From Gordonia sp. KTR9 (lineage in GTDB: Bacteria > Actinomycetota > Actinomycetes > Mycobacteriales > Mycobacteriaceae), in contig NC_018581.1 of assembly GCF_000143885.2 (NCBI RefSeq), positions 5,332,001-5,396,000 on the forward strand: DNA of 64,000 bases, in the 5' to 3' direction. The notes beneath the pieces were generated by a model. The model searched no databases. It was given only the letters and a program-made list of their open reading frames with translations, and was not told the origin of the DNA. Position numbers and translations under genes: made by a program. Positions 24,343 to 31,275 of the stretch are shown piece by piece (the first letter of the stretch is position 1; each line of letters opens with the position of its first letter).

Positions 24343-24456
24343 GTTGCTCCTCCATATGTTTCACGGGGCGTACTCGCGGAAGGTGATACGTCGATGACGT
24401 CGCCGTACCACCCGCGACGCGGTCGACTCCCCTCAGTGGACTTTGTCCCCTGTTAT

Positions 24457-24475
24457 GAAACAAGCGTCGTGTTTC
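24457..24475. promoter_or_regulatory. 19-bp inverted repeat before the cupin-demethylase operon
   Basis: GAAACAAGCGTCGTGTTTC has perfect 6-bp arms (GAAACA/TGTTTC) around 7 bp. The half-site GAAAC also forms the palindrome in the XRE-cupin promoter, so this may be its second target. It overlaps one half-site of the GlnR-type box. Confidence 0.4.
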
Positions 24476-24497
24476 GGAAGTGTGACGACTCTGTAAT
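24471..24497 (-). promoter_or_regulatory. GlnR-type box before the cupin-demethylase operon
   Basis: On the minus strand: ATTAC-N6-GTCAC-N6-GAAAC. The last two half-sites fit the GTnAC-N6-GAAAC form of the GlnR consensus exactly. It lies 129-155 bp upstream of the cupin start. Confidence 0.55.
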
Positions 24498-24828
24498 GGC
24501 GTGCTACGCGACTCGCCCACCTCCCCGAGCGACGGCACTCGCGCACGATGATGTCCGGCCGCCGCGCCCCGGCGAGCGCTGTCCGTTTCGGACCCCAGCG
24601 CCCCGGGTACCGCGGTCGGCAAGCCGGTTCAGCCCCTCGCGAGCGATCCGGCCCAGGTGCCCGGTTGAGAACCCAGCCGGGCACCGCCCCGGCGTCCCGT
24701 TCTCTCCGAACCTGCGACCGTCTCGTTCGGTCCCGCTTTTCGCCCAGCGCGGCAACGTATCCCGCGACCTTGTTGCGTCTGCGACCAGACTCTGACAACA
24801 TACGTTCTCAGTTTGATCGGAGGGCTCT

Positions 24829-25221
24829 GTGGGACATCGTCGTCAGTGGGTGACGGTTGCCGTCGCGGCCGGAGAAGCGGACGCGACAGTTTGTGCGAGT
24901 GACGTCGTCGACCGCGGTGGGTCGTCTGACGTGCGTCCCACCTGTACCTCGAACCCGGACGCGTGGTTCCCGGAACAGGCCGCCGGACCCCGGAGCCTGG
25001 CGAACCGTCAAGCCCTCGACGGGTGCGTCCGCTGTCCGATCCGTTCCAGCTGCGCCCGACTCGCCCTCGACGATCCGACCCATCTGACCGGGATCTGGGC
25101 GGGTGTCTACGTTCCCCCGCCGGGGAACCAGCACCGGGCGCGCACCCATGCGCTGAACCGCCTGCAATCCATCGGCTTTCCGCAGACGCACCCGCACGAG
25201 GACCGCCGGACCACAGCGTGA
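24829..25221 (+). CDS. WhiB-family iron-sulfur transcription factor
   Basis: A 130-residue WhiB-like protein. Four Cys that would bind a 4Fe-4S cluster are visible: one in PTCTSNPDAWFP and three in GCVRCPIRSSC. After them comes TGIWAGVYVP, the turn that contacts the sigma factor, and then a basic C-terminal tail rich in Arg and His for DNA binding. The turn reads GIWAG rather than the common GVWGG, so the paralogue cannot be assigned with certainty. GTG 24829 follows GGAGGG by 4 nt. It stands alone, with no obvious operon partner. Confidence 0.85.
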   Translation: MGHRRQWVTVAVAAGEADATVCASDVVDRGGSSDVRPTCTSNPDAWFPEQAAGPRSLANRQALDGCVRCPIRSSCARLALDDPTHLTGIWAGVYVPPPGNQHRARTHALNRLQSIGFPQTHPHEDRRTTA

Positions 25222-25347
25222 ACCGGAACAGGTGATCGACGCCCCACGCTCGCCGACCGCGGGAGTCGCGATTACCTGAGAGGTAGTGGCTTTCACGACG
25301 CCCCGCGCCGAATCTGGGATCAGGACGATTCCCGGAGAAGGTGTCCG

Positions 25348-25698
25348 ATGACCGCCGCACCGACCATTGCGAGCACACCGACCATCGCGAGCACGAGGCC
25401 GCCCACGCTCGTCGCACCCACGACCTCGAGCCCACGCTGGCTGACTGCGGTGATGCGGTGCGACCGGGCCCTGTCGTCCTGGTTCATCGGAGCAGGGTTC
25501 TTCTTCGCGCCGATCCTGCTGGTTCTCGACCCGTGGCCGGTCGCCGTAGCCATCGCCTGGGTGGCGATCTCGGTGTCCGGGTTGTGGCTCGGCCTGCTCG
25601 GCGCGTTCATGGCCGCCGGTCTCGCCCAGGTGCTGCGCGCGGGCGACGAGATACCCGACGAGTTCTGGTCCGGCCTGCTGGACTACCGAACCCGGTGA
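25348..25698 (+). CDS. Small two-helix membrane protein, unknown function
   Basis: A 116-residue protein with a Thr/Pro/Ala-rich N-terminus containing a repeated APTIAST/TPTIAST, then two hydrophobic helices (about 45-62 and 66-92) and a short polar tail. No family was recognised. The ATG at 25348 follows a GAGAAGG sequence. It lies between whiB and the MFS gene, convergent with the latter. Coding is likely because of length and helix pattern, but there is no direct proof. Confidence 0.6.
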   Translation: MTAAPTIASTPTIASTRPPTLVAPTTSSPRWLTAVMRCDRALSSWFIGAGFFFAPILLVLDPWPVAVAIAWVAISVSGLWLGLLGAFMAAGLAQVLRAGDEIPDEFWSGLLDYRTR

Positions 25699-25723
25699 AC
25701 GGGCGGACCCGGAAGCCGGAACG

Positions 25724-27199
25724 CTAGGCCGGCTCGGGTACTCCGACCTTCGGCGCACCGGTTCGGCCTCGGACGAGCGCGGCCGCCGCGATGAGCACGA
25801 GCGACAGGCAGGCCGCGACGACAAACGCGAGATGAATGCCGTCGGCACCCGCCTGCAGCGGGTCCACCCCGTCGTCGACGGCCGACTGCGTACCCCGCGA
25901 CATCAGCGTGATGAACAAGGCGGTCCCGGCCGCCCCGGCGACCTGCTGAACCGTGCTGACCGTCGCGCTCCCGTGCGAGTACAGTTCCGGGCTCAGCGAT
26001 CCCAGCGCCGAGGTCATCAGCGGGGTCAGACCGAAAGCGATTCCGGCACTGAGGATCACGTGGGCCGCGATCACCATGCCCAACGACGATCCGGCGTCGA
26101 GCGTGGTGAGCAACCACGTACCCGCGCTGACGGCCACCGTGCCGGGCAGAACCAGCGGTCGCGCGCCGACCTTGTCGAACAGCGCTCCCACGAACGGTGC
26201 GAGCAATCCCATCACGAGACCGCCGGGCAACAACACGAGGCCGGTGGTCAGGACGTCCTTGCCCATCACATTCTGTAGATACAGAGGCAGCAGGATGAGA
26301 GCGCCGAAGAGGGTCAGCATGAAGCCGGCCATCAGCACGACGGCCAGGCGGAACGGCGCGATCGCGAAGGTCCGAAGATCGAGCAGCGCCAGGCCGCGGT
26401 CGGCGAGCTTGAGCTGTCGCACGACGAAGAGGGCCAGCGCGATGGCGCCGACGAGCAGCGGCACCCAGGCCGGGATCGGGGCGTGACCGCCCGCCGACTC
26501 TCCGATGCTGCTCAGGCCGTAGACGACTCCACCGAAGCCCAGTGCCGACAGCGGGACCGAGATGATGTCGAGCTGTGCGGGCCGCCGCTCGGTGACATTG
26601 CGGACGAACACCCCGCCGAGGACCAGCGCGCCGATCGCGATGGGCAGCACGATCCAGAACATGGCCCGCCAGCTGAGGGACTGCAGGATCAGACCGGACA
26701 CCGTCGGTCCGACGGCCGGTGCGACGGCGATGACGATGGAGACCAGTCCCATCGTCCGGCCGCGGTTCTGCTCCGGGACGACGTTGAGGATCGTCGTCAT
26801 GAGCAGCGGAACCATCAACGCGGTGCCGGATGCCTGGACCACGCGCGCGATGATCAGCAGCTCGAATCCCGGCGCGAGGGCGGCGACGAGGGTACCGACG
26901 GTGAACAGGGTCATCGCCGCGATGTAGATCGACCGGAGGGTGAACCGCTGCATCAGATAGCCGGTGATCGGGATGACGATCGCCATGGTCAGCAGGAAGC
27001 CGCTGGTGAGCCACTGCGCGGTGGCGGCGGTGATGTCGAGGTCGGTCATCAGGGTGGGTAACGCGACGCTGAGGATCGTCTCGTTGAGGATCACCACGAA
27101 GGCTGCGACGAGCAGCACACCGATGAGCAGCACGGCGCTGCGATCCGTGCCGGTGTCGGTTCGATTGTCGGTGCCCTGCAGGGCGGCGTTCTCGGTCAC
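25724..27199 (-). CDS. MFS transporter, DHA2 (EmrB/QacA) type
   Basis: A 491-residue efflux protein with about 14 membrane helices. The DHA2 signature is visible after helix 1 (ILNETILSVALPTLMTDL) together with motif C-like GLVSIVIAVAPAVGPTVSG. It probably exports drugs or hydrophobic metabolites using the proton gradient. It is divergent from the TetR gene at 27321, and a double palindromic operator lies between them, so TetR-controlled efflux is the likely arrangement. Confidence 0.88.
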   Translation of the reverse strand: MTENAALQGTDNRTDTGTDRSAVLLIGVLLVAAFVVILNETILSVALPTLMTDLDITAATAQWLTSGFLLTMAIVIPITGYLMQRFTLRSIYIAAMTLFTVGTLVAALAPGFELLIIARVVQASGTALMVPLLMTTILNVVPEQNRGRTMGLVSIVIAVAPAVGPTVSGLILQSLSWRAMFWIVLPIAIGALVLGGVFVRNVTERRPAQLDIISVPLSALGFGGVVYGLSSIGESAGGHAPIPAWVPLLVGAIALALFVVRQLKLADRGLALLDLRTFAIAPFRLAVVLMAGFMLTLFGALILLPLYLQNVMGKDVLTTGLVLLPGGLVMGLLAPFVGALFDKVGARPLVLPGTVAVSAGTWLLTTLDAGSSLGMVIAAHVILSAGIAFGLTPLMTSALGSLSPELYSHGSATVSTVQQVAGAAGTALFITLMSRGTQSAVDDGVDPLQAGADGIHLAFVVAACLSLVLIAAAALVRGRTGAPKVGVPEPA

Positions 27200-27257
27200 T
27201 GTCGTTCTTCCATCACGTCGGTCGTCCGGTCGATCACACGACGAAGCTACCGGATCA

Positions 27258-27281
27258 TGGCAGCGTCTGCCAAAGTGGCAG
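27258..27281. promoter_or_regulatory. TetR operator between the MFS and TetR genes
   Basis: TGGCAGCGTCTGCCA is a palindrome with perfect 6-bp arms (27258-27272), followed by a third half-site TGGCAG (27276-27281). It is centred between the divergent genes, 59 bp from the MFS start and 40 bp from the TetR start. Confidence 0.65.
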
Positions 27282-27320
27282 AAAATGACACCTCGACGAG
27301 GTGCGCGCTAGGCTCGACGC

Positions 27321-27932
27321 ATGCCAGATTCCTCCGAGACCGGTGGGTTGCGCGCCCGCCGTCGGGATGCGACCCGCATGGAGATCCATGAGGCCGCGGT
27401 GGACTTGTTCGAGCGCAACGGTTTCGACGAGACGACGGTCGACGAGATCGCCACCGCCGCAGGGGTCTCGCCGCGGACCTTCTTCCGCTACTTTCCGACC
27501 AAGGAAGAGTGCGTGCTCTTCGACCGCTTCGGCTTCGAGCAGGCACTGGACGCGCGTCTGGCCGACATCGATCCCGACAGCCTGGCGCTCGCCGACATCG
27601 AGAGCGTCTATCGGGCGCGCCTGGAGGGGTTCGACGACCGCAGCGACGACGTGTCGGCACACTTCCTTCGAGTGCAGAAGCTGGTGCTGGCGACCCCGAC
27701 CCTGAGCCGCGCGGCACTCGGCCGACACGCCGACACCTGTCGGCGACGACCCGAGTCGCTCGGCGACCGCAGCTCGGCGCGGACCAAGAGTCAGATCCGG
27801 ATGATTCTCGAGATCGCCAACCTCGAGGTCCAGTGCGCGTTCGAGGAGTGGGTCGAGTTGAACGAAACCGGCCAGGGCCCCTCACTGCTGGACGTCTACG
27901 ACGATGTCTGTCGTCGTATCCGGGAGTTGTGA
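27321..27932 (+). CDS. TetR-family transcriptional regulator
   Basis: A 203-residue regulator with a classic N-terminal HTH (about 12-57: RMEIHEAAVDLFERNGFDET then VDEIATAAGVSPRTFFRYFP TKEE). The C-terminal ligand domain has no informative motif. The ATG is 6 nt after TAGGCT (27309-27314), a leaderless start. It is divergent from the DHA2 transporter with a shared operator and so probably represses the transporter and itself. The opposite-strand DUF1254 gene ends 9 bp away. Confidence 0.88.
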   Translation: MPDSSETGGLRARRRDATRMEIHEAAVDLFERNGFDETTVDEIATAAGVSPRTFFRYFPTKEECVLFDRFGFEQALDARLADIDPDSLALADIESVYRARLEGFDDRSDDVSAHFLRVQKLVLATPTLSRAALGRHADTCRRRPESLGDRSSARTKSQIRMILEIANLEVQCAFEEWVELNETGQGPSLLDVYDDVCRRIREL

Positions 27933-27941
27933 GGCGAGGAG

Positions 27942-29231
27942 CTATCCGATCCGGACGATCGCCGGCGGCGCCCACGACACGTCCCGCGGACCGTACAACC
28001 GAAGCATCACTCGGAACTCGTCGGGCGGACACGGGAGCCAGTTCGCCGCAAATGACGGACTCGCGTTCTGGATGAGGAGGGCGAGCGTCCCGTCGCGGCT
28101 CGTCCGGAGGCCGGGCGTCCGGTCGGTGATCGCGTGTCGCCCGATGACGTTCTCGCACAGGAGTCCTCGCCGGTGGTACATGGTGAGCGACCAGAAGTGA
28201 TCCGCAGGGGGCAGGTCGTCCGGCGCGAACGTGATCGAGTAGCGATGTGCTCCGGTCAGGGAACGACCGAGATCGTCCGTCTCACATACCGGATAGACCG
28301 CCTCGGCGGCCGGATTGACGTAGATCTGCGAATGGGCCACCGCCGCTCGGAGGAGGTGATCGTCCCCGAAGTCCGTGCCCGACTCGTTGATCGCCCAACC
28401 GTTGACGGTGCGGCCGAGCGCCGAGACGTGTTGCGCGATCCGGTCGAGCCCCGCGGCGAGGCCACGGGCGACCAGCGCCCTCCCGTCGCCTGTCGCGTCG
28501 TCGGCCAGCGACTTCCGTAAACGTAGCCGTGCCTCGACGACCCACGGAGGTATGTCAGCCATCGGCAACCCGGCCATCGCGGAGTCGAGCGAGTCGAGGA
28601 ACCCTTCGGGGCTGAGTACCTCCTCGTCGCGACTCCGGTGCACGAGTGCGACGAACGCCTGGTCCGACTCAATCGGCGGCGACGGCGGACCGACCAGTTC
28701 GATCAGATCTTGAAGTCGTTGCGCTGCAATCAGGTCCGTCGGCACGGCGGGGTCGACGAGCACACGGATCGCCACCATGACGTACCGCGACCTGCATTCG
28801 AGACGGTGACCGGCGTGCGCGAGGCCCGACCCTCGGGTCAGCCGCAGGGGCGGCATCGTCGCGCCGTGCGTCCGGAACCCCATCACGGCCGCCGTCGACG
28901 AGTCCGCCTCCCCGACCTGCACGCTGTAGTAGCGACTGCCGAAGTCGGGCAGCCGCAGTTCGAAGTCCCCGGAGTCGAGGTCGAGAAAGGCCAGCGAGTA
29001 GAGGGTGTCGACGTTGGGCGCGACGCCCGCCGTCAAGGTGTGGTCGGACAGGCGACGCTGATGCCCGAGCTGGTTGAGCGGCGCGCCTGCCGAGGTCGGC
29101 GGCCGCGGCGCGAGCGGGTCGAGCGGGCACGTGAAGCGAAGACGCAGTCGCTGCGCGAAGACCAACGGATAGCCCCAGATCTGTAGATCCCGGGCCGTCT
29201 CCACCACGGCAGACGAGTGAAACGTGGTCAT
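27942..29231 (-). CDS. DUF1254/DUF1214 protein, paralogue 1
   Basis: A 429-residue protein with a DUF1254 domain in the N-terminal half (YPLVFAQRLRLRF, VAPNVDTLYSLAFLDLDSGD, YYSVQVGEA) and a DUF1214 domain in the C-terminal part (YSITFAPDDLPPADHFWSLTMY). No signal peptide is seen, unlike many family members that are exported. Function is unknown; the family is common in soil bacteria. It is divergent from the DUF202 pair across the palindrome at 29254-29271, which may repress it. Confidence 0.8.
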   Translation of the reverse strand: MTTFHSSAVVETARDLQIWGYPLVFAQRLRLRFTCPLDPLAPRPPTSAGAPLNQLGHQRRLSDHTLTAGVAPNVDTLYSLAFLDLDSGDFELRLPDFGSRYYSVQVGEADSSTAAVMGFRTHGATMPPLRLTRGSGLAHAGHRLECRSRYVMVAIRVLVDPAVPTDLIAAQRLQDLIELVGPPSPPIESDQAFVALVHRSRDEEVLSPEGFLDSLDSAMAGLPMADIPPWVVEARLRLRKSLADDATGDGRALVARGLAAGLDRIAQHVSALGRTVNGWAINESGTDFGDDHLLRAAVAHSQIYVNPAAEAVYPVCETDDLGRSLTGAHRYSITFAPDDLPPADHFWSLTMYHRRGLLCENVIGRHAITDRTPGLRTSRDGTLALLIQNASPSFAANWLPCPPDEFRVMLRLYGPRDVSWAPPAIVRIG

Positions 29232-29253
29232 GATTGACTCCCGTCAGGGTAGT

Positions 29254-29271
29254 TGAAGTAAGTTCACTTCA
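29254..29271. promoter_or_regulatory. 18-bp palindromic operator candidate, copy A
   Basis: TGAAGTAAGTTCACTTCA has perfect 6-bp arms (TGAAGT/ACTTCA). It resembles the palindrome at 31183-31200 (12 of 18 bases identical). It lies 23 bp before the DUF1254 start and 14 bp before the DUF202 start. Confidence 0.5.
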
Positions 29272-29284
29272 GTAAGTAGGTTTG

Positions 29285-29689
29285 ATGAGCGGGTTCGACG
29301 AGGGAGTGACGTTGCCGCAGAACCAGACACCCACAGCCCGCCGCCGACCCCGGTGGGTGTACGCCGCTGGAAGGGAACCGGATGCCCGGTTCAGCCTCGC
29401 GAACGAGCGAACGTACCTTGCCTGGATCCGGACATCGCTGGCGCTCATGGCCGCCGGCGTCGCGTTGCAGGCCTTCGAGATCGGGGGCGGTTCCGTCGCG
29501 GGCGTCGTGGCGTCGTTGCTCCTCCTCGGCACATCCATCTGGTTGCCAGTGCAGGCGTGGTGGAGTTGGGCACGCACCGAACGACAGTTGCGGCGGGAGC
29601 GCCCCCTTCCCGCACCGCACATGACGGTGCCGCTCTCGGTGCTTCTCGCCGTCATCGGCTCTCTCGTGATCTGGGCGGTTCTCGGATGA
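29285..29689 (+). CDS. DUF202/YidH-type inner membrane protein 1
   Basis: A protein of about 134 residues with the DUF202 signature AAGREPDARFSLANERTYLAWIRTSLALM followed by three hydrophobic segments, as in YidH. Function is unknown. The start is uncertain because the first 25 residues are polar; the ATG at 29285 gives the longest reasonable form. The stop overlaps the next start (ATGA), so the two DUF202-type genes are a translationally coupled pair, the same arrangement as yidH-yidG in enterobacteria. Confidence 0.78.
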   Translation: MSGFDEGVTLPQNQTPTARRRPRWVYAAGREPDARFSLANERTYLAWIRTSLALMAAGVALQAFEIGGGSVAGVVASLLLLGTSIWLPVQAWWSWARTERQLRRERPLPAPHMTVPLSVLLAVIGSLVIWAVLG

Positions 29690-30063
29690 CCGCGGCGGGG
29701 GCGCCTCCACCCCGGATCACCGATGGTGGACTACAAGTCGAGCGCACCAGTCTCGCGTGGCAGCGGACAGGATGTTCCATCGTCGTCCTCGTGGGCGTCG
29801 GCGTACGTCTCGCCGCACATCTCGATTCCGCGTGGATCACGACAGTGGTATCCATGGTGGGTCTCGTTGCGGCCCTTGCGGTTCTGACCATCATCCGCCA
29901 GACCATGCCGGACCGGCGGGCTCTTGCCCTCGACAACGACACCGGGCAGGTGTACGTGCGGAGCACTGCCGCGACCCGGGGCCTGCTCATGAGTGCAGTC
30001 GTGGCCGCGATGGGTGCCGCCGCGCTGCTCGGCGTGCTCGCCATGGCTTTCGCCGGCCGTTGA
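29686..30063 (+). CDS. DUF202/YidG-like membrane protein 2
   Basis: A 125-residue protein with LQVERTSLAWQRTGCSIVVLVGVGV, the short DUF202 motif of the YidG type, and three hydrophobic segments. It overlaps the preceding gene by ATGA. It converges with the substrate-binding protein gene. Role unknown; co-occurrence with its partner suggests a two-subunit membrane assembly. Confidence 0.78.
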   Translation: MTAAGAPPPRITDGGLQVERTSLAWQRTGCSIVVLVGVGVRLAAHLDSAWITTVVSMVGLVAALAVLTIIRQTMPDRRALALDNDTGQVYVRSTAATRGLLMSAVVAAMGAAALLGVLAMAFAGR

Positions 30064-30121
30064 TCGCGCAGCAGAGCAGAGGCCTCGGTCCTCCTCGGCT
30101 CCGAGGCCTCCGCCCCTGGCA

Positions 30122-31168
30122 CTACCCGGTGAACATCTGCTGCCACGCCTGCGAACGTTGCTTGACGTAGTCCGGCGTCAGTTGACCGGGGTCGGGCGAC
30201 CGGATGGCTTTCGCGTCGGCTGTCGACCCCGGGATCCCCGGTAGCGCAGTGGCGACGCCGATCGCCTGCGCTGCTTGCCCTTCCGGACTGACCAGAAAAT
30301 CCGCGAGCAACTGGGCCGCGTTCGGATGTGGCGCCACCGCGGTGATGTGCCCGAAGAACGGTGTGCCCCAGGACGGGTTGGGCAGCGCCCAGTCCACCGG
30401 CGCACCGGTGGCCGCCTCCTGCACGAGCGGTTGGACCATCGGCGAGACGACGACCTCGCCGGACGTCAGCGCCTGTGCGACACCGATCGCACTCGGGAAG
30501 ATGCGCGGTTCGAGACCTGCCAGCTTCTCCTCGAAATCTGCACCGAAGTGCTGACCGTAGAAGTCGTAGAGGTCGACGAATGAGGCGACCCCGTTCGGGT
30601 TCACGATTCCGATCCGGCCTCGAAACTCCGGTTTCAGTACATCCTGCGGATTCGTCAGGCCGGCGGGAACGGCGTCGGTGTTCCATCCCATGCCGAAGGT
30701 CGCTGCCACGGTGAGGAAGAAGTCACCGTTGCGAATACTCGTGTCGGGCTCGTAGTCGGGATTGTCGAAGGCCGGTCCGCGCACGGACTGCGAGAAGTCG
30801 CCGGATTCGCCCGCTGACGAGATCCAGGAGGTGTCGGTGACGACGTGAACGTCAGCCGCGCCCCGACCGGTTCGATTCTCCGTCTCGATCCTCGGATTCA
30901 GGTCCGCGTCCGTACCTCGGACGAACTCCATCGTGATGCCCGGATACTTCTTGCTCCAGGCCTTCTTCACGTTCTCGAGAATCACGGAGTTCTGGCTCGA
31001 GTACAGCAGCACCGAGCCCTCTTCTTCTGCAGCCGCGACCACATCGTCCCAACTGCCCTCGACGGCCGTTGTCGTTCCCGAACTGCCACCACACGCCACT
31101 GTCGTCACCGCGACGGCAGCGGTAACTGTGGCGCACGCGAGGTGCTTGACCAGTGTTCTGACCCGCAC
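30122..31168 (-). CDS. ABC transporter substrate-binding lipoprotein (iron/AfuA-like fold)
   Basis: A 348-residue lipoprotein precursor. A signal peptide of about 25 residues ends in a lipobox VTTVAC followed by GGSSG. The mature part begins WDDVVAAAEEEGSVLLYSSQNS and has LKPEFRGRIGIVNPNG and PFFGHITAVAPHPNAAQLLADFL, typical of class II binding proteins of the Fe3+/thiamine/2-aminoethylphosphonate groups. No permease or ATPase gene is nearby, so it is an orphan in this window. The GTG start at 31168 has a very good AAGGAGGG site (31173-31180). The perfect palindrome 31183-31200 overlaps its promoter. Confidence 0.85.
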   Translation of the reverse strand: MRVRTLVKHLACATVTAAVAVTTVACGGSSGTTTAVEGSWDDVVAAAEEEGSVLLYSSQNSVILENVKKAWSKKYPGITMEFVRGTDADLNPRIETENRTGRGAADVHVVTDTSWISSAGESGDFSQSVRGPAFDNPDYEPDTSIRNGDFFLTVAATFGMGWNTDAVPAGLTNPQDVLKPEFRGRIGIVNPNGVASFVDLYDFYGQHFGADFEEKLAGLEPRIFPSAIGVAQALTSGEVVVSPMVQPLVQEAATGAPVDWALPNPSWGTPFFGHITAVAPHPNAAQLLADFLVSPEGQAAQAIGVATALPGIPGSTADAKAIRSPDPGQLTPDYVKQRSQAWQQMFTG

Positions 31169-31182
31169 GTTCCCTCCTTAGT

Positions 31183-31200
31183 TGAACTGACATCAGTTCA
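31183..31200. promoter_or_regulatory. 18-bp perfect palindrome, copy B
   Basis: TGAACTGACATCAGTTCA has perfect 8-bp arms with a 2-bp centre. It is 15 bp before the binding-protein start and 76 bp before the divergent DUF1254 gene, so it could control both. It is related to copy A at 29254-29271. Confidence 0.6.
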
Positions 31201-31212
31201 CCAGCTACTGTA

Positions 31213-31228
31213 AGTGATGTCAATCACT
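31213..31228. promoter_or_regulatory. Second inverted repeat in the same divergent promoter
   Basis: AGTGATGTCAATCACT has perfect 6-bp arms around GTCA. It differs in sequence from the 18-bp palindromes and may be a separate operator. It lies 48 bp before the DUF1254 gene at 31276. Confidence 0.4.
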
Positions 31229-31275
31229 CGGCTGTCCGAGGGTGGGTACAGCCCGATTTCCAAGGGAGCGGAATC

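Larger units (their letters stand above)
24343..24828. other. 486-bp intergenic region between the cupin operon and whiB
   Basis: No convincing gene was seen. The left half holds the cupin-operon promoter region with a GlnR-type box (24471-24497) and the inverted repeat 24457-24475. The right end holds the whiB promoter: TTGCGT at 24773 and TACGTT near 24801, with a GGAGGG ribosome site at 24819. Short frames in 24433-24801 have no recognisable content. Confidence 0.6.

Noticed and set aside
24356..24369. TGTTTCACG as a second parS site
   Set aside because: Only one half of the palindrome is present; the other half does not match.
24433..24801. 122-codon minus-strand frame upstream of whiB
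   Set aside because: Overlaps the promoter elements, has no motif and no ribosome site; composition is low-complexity Arg/Gly.
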